From assembly GCA_903970455.1 (NCBI GenBank), contig CAJCIW010000192.1, positions 1 through 9,993 on the forward strand: a stretch of 9,993 nucleotides of DNA, given 5' to 3'. Position numbers and translations under genes: made by a program. The notes under the pieces are model-generated. The model saw only the letters and a program-made list of their open reading frames with translations, ran no database searches and was not told the DNA's origin. Positions 6,753 through 9,993 of this stretch are shown here, piece after piece; the first letter of the stretch is position 1; every line of letters begins with the position of its first letter. Origin of the DNA: Verrucomicrobiota bacterium. GTDB lineage: Bacteria; Chlamydiota; Chlamydiia; Chlamydiales; Rhabdochlamydiaceae.

Positions 6753-7994
6753 ATGAACGATAACTCATGGGTCCGCCGCACTAAATGGCTCACGCAGGCC
6801 CTCATCATCAGCGGCACACTGAACATCGGCCTTATTGCGACCTTTGCGTACTTTGTCCTGAAAGAAAAACAAGAGGCGTTGACCATCGAACAAAAGCCCT
6901 CTGTCAAGGAAGCCGCCAACGATCCAACGAATGCCCAGCTCCTCCACACCTACTCCCTGCTTCCCTACCAGGAACTCCTTCTCCGCCTGGAGAGCAAGAA
7001 CCTGATCGAAGATGGCCTCACCAAACGGGATCTCGCCCTGGCCTGCCTCACCGCCTTCCATCACTTCAACCTCGACAAGGCGCTGGGGGGACTCCCTCTT
7101 CAAAAAAGGAGCCTTCCATTCACCAACAGCGAAGGGCAGGAGACGATCGAGATCCCCCTTTTCCCTGGCCTTGCCGATTATCAATACCAGGCGATCATCC
7201 AGTATGCAAAAACGGAAAAATGGCCCCTCACTAGCCAAGGCCTTTTCTATGAATTAAAACGTTCCCCTTCCCCTCGCGACCCCTCCCTTCTCGATGCCTT
7301 TTTCCTCTCCCCCGAATACCACGCTGTTTACACCCTTCTGAACAGAACAAACATCTCCCTATCGCGAGAGCAGATCATCGAGCTAATCTGCGAAGGAGAG
7401 TGGAAATCCCTTTCCCAGCTCACCGAGCAGCAGCGCATGTCCCTAGATCTCACCCCCGACCGCAGGCGCCTCTTCTTGCTCGATTATCTTTCCCATCAAT
7501 CCAAAATCGCCGCGAAAATCTTCCTCGAGTCTGATCTCGATTTTGTTTCCAAGCGCCTTGACGATTCTCAGATTTTAACCCTGCTCGACCTCTGTCCCGA
7601 TCATAACGCCTCCCTTGAAAGCTTGGCCAAAGAACTCCTCGCTTCCCCACGCACCGATGCCGTCAGAAAACGCGCTGCCAAGCTCCTCTACTCCCTGACT
7701 GGAGAGCCCTTCCCTGAGCCCTACCAACACGAGATCGCTCTCAGCCGTTTCCTGCCTCAGCTCGCCCCCAAGCCTATTATCGAACAAGCTCCCCCCGCCA
7801 TCGTCCAAACAAAGGCACCTCCTCCACCCAAGCCGAAAAAAAAGATCCACACCGTTGAAGCCGGCGACAGCCTCTGGAAGATCGCCCGCAAATACCGCGT
7901 CACCATCGAAGAGATTATGCGCATAAACCATCTGGAAACCGAAAAGCTCCGCCTCGGCAAGCAGCTCGAAATCCCTGAGAAAACAGAAAAATGA
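6753..7994 (+). CDS. Membrane-anchored LysM-domain protein
   Basis: 413 residues. A short basic N-terminus (VRRTKW) is followed by one hydrophobic segment at about 14-36 (LTQALIISGTLNIGLIATFAYFVL), best read as an uncleaved signal anchor in the inner membrane with the remainder periplasmic. Residues 60-330 are mostly helical and show no recognised domain (short helices such as YSLLPYQELLLRLESKNLI). A proline- and lysine-rich linker follows (340-364, with APPPPKPKKK). The C-terminus is a single clear LysM domain at 365-408: HTVEAGDSLWKIARKYRVTIEEIMRIN, then LRLGKQLEIP. LysM binds GlcNAc-containing glycans, normally peptidoglycan. No catalytic domain is evident, so this is a binder or scaffold. 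The ribosome site is weak (GGGA). The gene ends in an ATGA overlap with the GT90 gene. Codons are strikingly rich in C at third positions compared with pheT and SNF2. I suspect a chlamydial orthologue next to pheT (CT474 position) but cannot confirm it. Confidence 0.85.
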   Translation: MNDNSWVRRTKWLTQALIISGTLNIGLIATFAYFVLKEKQEALTIEQKPSVKEAANDPTNAQLLHTYSLLPYQELLLRLESKNLIEDGLTKRDLALACLTAFHHFNLDKALGGLPLQKRSLPFTNSEGQETIEIPLFPGLADYQYQAIIQYAKTEKWPLTSQGLFYELKRSPSPRDPSLLDAFFLSPEYHAVYTLLNRTNISLSREQIIELICEGEWKSLSQLTEQQRMSLDLTPDRRRLFLLDYLSHQSKIAAKIFLESDLDFVSKRLDDSQILTLLDLCPDHNASLESLAKELLASPRTDAVRKRAAKLLYSLTGEPFPEPYQHEIALSRFLPQLAPKPIIEQAPPAIVQTKAPPPPKPKKKIHTVEAGDSLWKIARKYRVTIEEIMRINHLETEKLRLGKQLEIPEKTEK

Positions 7995-9046
7995 AACGAC
8001 TCCTACTCATTCTTTCCCTCCTCTTCTCCTGCTCAAACAACGCACCCTGGATCCCCAAACGGGTCGAACAAGAATTTTCCTATTTCAAAAAACAAGAAAA
8101 ACTATCTAAGCAAAAAATTGACCAGATCGCCCACGATCCCCAGTACAATCATCTTTTACTCGCTAAATATTCAATCAGGGGCAACCAGATTTTTCTGAAC
8201 CATCGGATCTCCACTGAAAAGCATGTCTTTATCAGGGCTGAACGGATTAAAAAATCGCTGGAAAAAATTCTCAAGTCACACGACCTGCCTGATATGGATT
8301 TTATCGTTTCACTCCACGATGCAATTGATGAACAATTCGATATTCCCATCTTCGTCATGGCAAAACATAAAGAGCGACACGCCCAAATTCTCATTCCCGA
8401 CTTTGAAGCGCTTGGCGCCGCCTATCAAGTCATCAAGAAATCAGACATCACCAAAAAAGTCTTCCCTTGGAATCAACGAAAAAAACAGCTCATCTGGAGA
8501 GGTTCCACCGCGCAACACCTACCCGAAGGCTGCCCCACCTCCTGGAACCTCGAGGATCCCCACTGCCTATCCAGAGTCCGTCTGTGCGATTATTCCGAAC
8601 ACTTTCCCGAATTGATCGATGCAAAATTCACCATCTACGCCCAAGGCGCCGAAAATCTTCCCTTCCTTGAAAAATTCAAAGGGGAATTCATCCCCTATCC
8701 CGAGCAGTTCGGATACAAATACCAAATGTTGATCGATGGAAACACCTGCTCCTATTCCAACTCCGGATGGAAATTTTTCTCCCACTCTTTAATCTTCAAA
8801 GAAGATTCCGATCACATCCAATGGTACTACAGCGAGCTAAAACCGTACGTCCACTACCTTCCCGTGAAAGAAGGCCTCCACGACCTCCTGGAAAAACTCC
8901 ATTGGGCCGCCGAGCACGACACAGAATCCCAAGCCATCGCCCACCGCGCCCGCGAATTCGCCCTCACCCACCTCACCCAAGCCACCAACCTCGACTACCT
9001 CTACCACACCCTCCTCGCTTACAACTCCCTGAACTGGGTCGATTGA
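7991..9046 (+). CDS. Predicted GT90 (CAP10/Rumi/POGLUT-like) glycosyltransferase lipoprotein
   Basis: 351 residues. The N-terminus MKRLLLILSLLFSC is a very short lipoprotein signal, with Cys14 as the predicted lipidation site (LFSC). The body matches the glycosyltransferase family 90 layout: an N-terminal region ending in MDFIVSLHD (about 102-110); a WRGSTA motif at 169-174, equivalent to the W-R-G-x-T signature of this family; SRVRLCDYSEHFPELIDAKFT at 194-213; KYQMLIDGNTCSYS at 243-256 with WKFFSHSLIFK (260-270), the most conserved block in Rumi/CAP10 proteins; then WYYSELKPYVHYLPV (278-292). Family members transfer glucose or xylose from UDP-sugars onto proteins (POGLUT1) or capsule glycan (CAP10); bacterial members include lipopolysaccharide modifiers. 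The acceptor here is unknown. Export is odd for an enzyme that needs a nucleotide sugar. Translation is coupled to the LysM gene by ATGA (7991-7994). C-ending codons dominate, most strongly over the last 60 codons. Confidence 0.85.
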   Translation: MKRLLLILSLLFSCSNNAPWIPKRVEQEFSYFKKQEKLSKQKIDQIAHDPQYNHLLLAKYSIRGNQIFLNHRISTEKHVFIRAERIKKSLEKILKSHDLPDMDFIVSLHDAIDEQFDIPIFVMAKHKERHAQILIPDFEALGAAYQVIKKSDITKKVFPWNQRKKQLIWRGSTAQHLPEGCPTSWNLEDPHCLSRVRLCDYSEHFPELIDAKFTIYAQGAENLPFLEKFKGEFIPYPEQFGYKYQMLIDGNTCSYSNSGWKFFSHSLIFKEDSDHIQWYYSELKPYVHYLPVKEGLHDLLEKLHWAAEHDTESQAIAHRAREFALTHLTQATNLDYLYHTLLAYNSLNWVD

Positions 9047-9062
9047 CCAGGCAGGGTCAATC
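9041..9062 (+). terminator. Hairpin over the GT90 stop codon, possible intrinsic terminator
   Basis: gattgacc (9041-9048) pairs perfectly with ggtcaatc (9055-9062) across a 6-nt loop, and T-rich sequence follows (tcttctgatattcttatttt) rather than a clean T-run. The stop codon TGA is inside the left arm. This suits the end of the LysM-GT90 operon, but the stem has only about half G-C pairs and the U-tract is broken. Confidence 0.45.
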
Positions 9063-9188
9063 TCTTCTGATATTCTTATTTTCCTAAAATGCGTAATCTT
9101 CTCCATCGTAAGCCCAAGCCACACTCAATTGTTCCTAACTAATTTTGAGTCTTTGTTATTGAAAGAAAAAGCCAAACTTATATTCAGA

Positions 9189-9344
9189 TTAAGGAAGGTG
9201 TGGCCACTCATTCTTAAAACGAGGATTGTTTAAAATTCTTCGGCATTTTGGACATCTTACCATTGCGTCTTTTCCATTATTAGATTTCCAAGCATCCAAA
9301 CACTTGGGACATATTAACCATTCGGTGTCTCCTATTTGAGCCAT
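9189..9344 (-). CDS. Small zinc-ribbon protein, 51 residues, possibly a 3' remnant
   Basis: Function is not recognised. The protein, translated by hand, reads MAQIGDTEWLICPKCLDAWKS, then NNGKDAMVRCPKCRRILNNPR and FKNEWPHLP. Two CPKC knuckles (Cys12/Cys15 and Cys30/Cys33), 14 residues apart, form a typical four-cysteine zinc ribbon. The surrounding W, MV and LNNP residues are protein-like rather than random. There is no clear ribosome-binding site before the ATG at 9344. The frame stays open upstream to a TGA at 9393-9395, giving a plausible sequence (IDLEFPDSLNSD) that ends where the IS630 element seems to begin. The gene may therefore be the C-terminal part of a longer protein cut by insertion, or complete as drawn. 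Short zinc ribbons of this sort occur in nucleic-acid-binding and antitoxin-like proteins, but nothing here fixes a role. Confidence 0.6.
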   Translation of the reverse strand: MAQIGDTEWLICPKCLDAWKSNNGKDAMVRCPKCRRILNNPRFKNEWPHLP

Positions 9345-9387
9345 ATCGGAATTTAAAGAGTCGGGAAATTCTAGGTCTATACCCTTC

Positions 9388-9409
9388 GTGAATCAAAATT
9401 TTGATTCAC
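9388..9409. repeat. Perfect 22-bp palindrome upstream of transposase
   Basis: gtgaatcaaaa (9388-9398) is followed directly by its exact reverse complement ttttgattcac (9399-9409), with no spacer. It overlaps the proposed -35 of the transposase gene by five bases, so it could be an operator for self-repression, part of the IS end bound by transposase, or both. Confidence 0.8.
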
Positions 9410-9433
9410 AAAATTTTCTCTTGACCGCATAAT
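9405..9433 (+). promoter_or_regulatory. Sigma-70-type promoter for the transposase gene
   Basis: -35 TTCACA (9405-9410, five of six) and -10 CATAAT (9428-9433, five of six) are separated by exactly 17 bases. Transcription would start about seven bases after the -10, at or next to the A of the ATG at 9440, leaving little or no leader. No ribosome-binding site is seen before that ATG. Confidence 0.55.
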
Positions 9434-9439
9434 CGTGGC

Positions 9440-9993
9440 ATGAATTTTTTAACTGAAACAGAACGCGAACAACTCAAGCTCCAACATAGACGAGAACGTG
9501 ATGGGCGAATACGTGATCGCATAAAAGCCGTCCTCCTTTCCGATGAGGGGTGGTCGCCCAAAGATATCGCGAGGGTTCTGTTGATCTCCGATGAGGCCGT
9601 TCGTAATCATATTGACGAATACCAGACCTCTAAAAAGTTAAAGCCCGAGAGCGGGGGGTCTGCAGAGAAACTCTCTGCAGACCAGTCTCAGAAACTCGAG
9701 GCTCATCTGCAAACACACACGTATCTTTACGTCAAAGATATCGCAGCTTATGTCGAAGTAGCCTTTGGAGTTTTCTATACTGTCCATGGCTTGAGAAGTT
9801 GGCTGCAGAGGCATTCTTTTTCCTATAAAAAACCTGCGGTGGTGCCTGGTAAGGCCAACAAGGAACAGCAGCAAGAGTGGCTGGCTGGATACGAAAAACT
9901 TAGGGCAGGGCTTGGCGCAGACGAAACGATGTGTTTCATGGATGGTGTTCATCCGACACATAATCGTACAACCCGCCTATGGATGGATCAAAA
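9440..9993 (+). CDS. IS630-family transposase, N-terminal part (3' end outside window)
   Basis: Cut-and-paste DDE transposase acting on the ends of its own element. 184 complete codons are visible, with no stop before the edge. Residues 23-60 form a helix-turn-helix (RIRDRIKAVLLSDEGWSPKD, then IARVLLISDEAVRNHIDEY). A second winged-helix-like block runs from about 75 to 128 (LYVKDIAAYVEVAFGVFYTVHGLRSWLQRHSFSYK), as in other IS630 proteins. The RNase H-like catalytic core begins at about 162 with ETMCFMDGVHPTHN; Asp168 is the first catalytic aspartate, in the family's D-x-x-H context. Full-length members are about 330-350 residues, so the second Asp and the Glu should lie beyond the window. The ATG at 9440 is the first possible start, because an in-frame TGA lies at 9422-9424. 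Confidence 0.92.
   Translation, partial: MNFLTETEREQLKLQHRRERDGRIRDRIKAVLLSDEGWSPKDIARVLLISDEAVRNHIDEYQTSKKLKPESGGSAEKLSADQSQKLEAHLQTHTYLYVKDIAAYVEVAFGVFYTVHGLRSWLQRHSFSYKKPAVVPGKANKEQQQEWLAGYEKLRAGLGADETMCFMDGVHPTHNRTTRLWMDQ

Larger units (their letters stand above)
9382..9993 (+). mobile_element. IS630-family insertion sequence, left part
   Basis: The element is inferred from the IS630-type transposase at 9440. The right end lies beyond the window, so the boundary is uncertain. The left end is placed after the TA at 9380-9381 because IS630 elements insert at TA dinucleotides, because the 22-bp palindrome at 9388-9409 starts a few bases later, and because the zinc-ribbon reading frame is interrupted there. 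Terminal inverted repeats cannot be compared. Confidence 0.5.

Noticed and set aside
8767..9124. Overlapping frames on both strands at the end of the GT90 gene
   Set aside because: Low-complexity Pro/Arg and Gly/Val/Glu translations caused by the C-rich codons of GT90.
9123..9150. actcaa/ttgagt inverted repeat downstream of the zinc-ribbon gene
   Set aside because: Six-base stem with a 16-nt loop and no T-tract on the minus strand; too weak for a terminator call.
9638..9961. 107-residue minus-strand frame under the transposase
   Set aside because: Antisense shadow of the IS630 coding sequence, with no recognisable motif.
1..9993. CRISPR array, tRNA or rRNA genes
   Set aside because: No regularly spaced direct repeats and no tRNA-like cloverleaf or rRNA signature were seen on reading either strand.

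Overview
The window looks like a chromosomal segment from a member of the phylum Chlamydiae, probably an environmental (Parachlamydia- or Waddlia-like) lineage. The basis is gene content and order: pheT lies next to a MORN-repeat lipoprotein and then an Ada/Ogt-type DNA methyltransferase, all on one strand and without pheS. From memory this matches the pheT-hypothetical-ada order in Chlamydia (CT475-CT476-CT477). A large SNF2 helicase and several small acidic or coiled-coil proteins of chlamydial flavour support it. The assignment is an inference; no rRNA or other species marker is present.

Layout. 1-1959 (+): the 3' part of an SNF2/RapA-class helicase gene, open at the left edge. 1971-2132: a 162-bp near-perfect palindrome between two convergent genes, probably a miniature mobile element and perhaps also a two-way terminator. 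2133-2321 (-) and 2470-2697 (+): a divergent pair encoding a 62-residue coiled-coil protein and a 75-residue acidic lipoprotein. Their shared 148-bp control region holds two copies of a 12-bp near-palindrome 32 bp apart, followed by a T-tract. 2704-6680 (-): a three-gene block read from right to left, pheT, MORN lipoprotein, Ogt-type alkyltransferase. 6681-6752: a compact divergent promoter region with overlapping -10 boxes. 6753-9046 (+): a two-gene ATGA-overlapping operon for a membrane-anchored LysM protein and a predicted GT90 (CAP10/Rumi-like) glycosyltransferase lipoprotein. 9189-9344 (-): a 51-residue zinc-ribbon protein. 9440-9993 (+): the first 184 codons of an IS630-family transposase, cut by the right edge.

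How the genes fit together. The left half combines housekeeping functions (DNA or transcription remodelling, Phe-tRNA charging, alkylation repair) with small envelope lipoproteins. The LysM/GT90 pair reads as an envelope unit: one protein is tethered to the inner membrane and reaches into the periplasm to bind glycan, and its translationally coupled partner resembles an exported sugar transferase. Their codons are far richer in C-ending forms than those of the neighbours, including the same-strand SNF2 gene. The right end is a mobile region where an IS630 element sits directly upstream of the small zinc-ribbon gene and may have truncated it.

The most unusual items are the exported GT90 lipoprotein with its LysM partner, the 162-bp palindrome, the paired 12-mers in the divergent control region, and the apparently leaderless transposase promoter.
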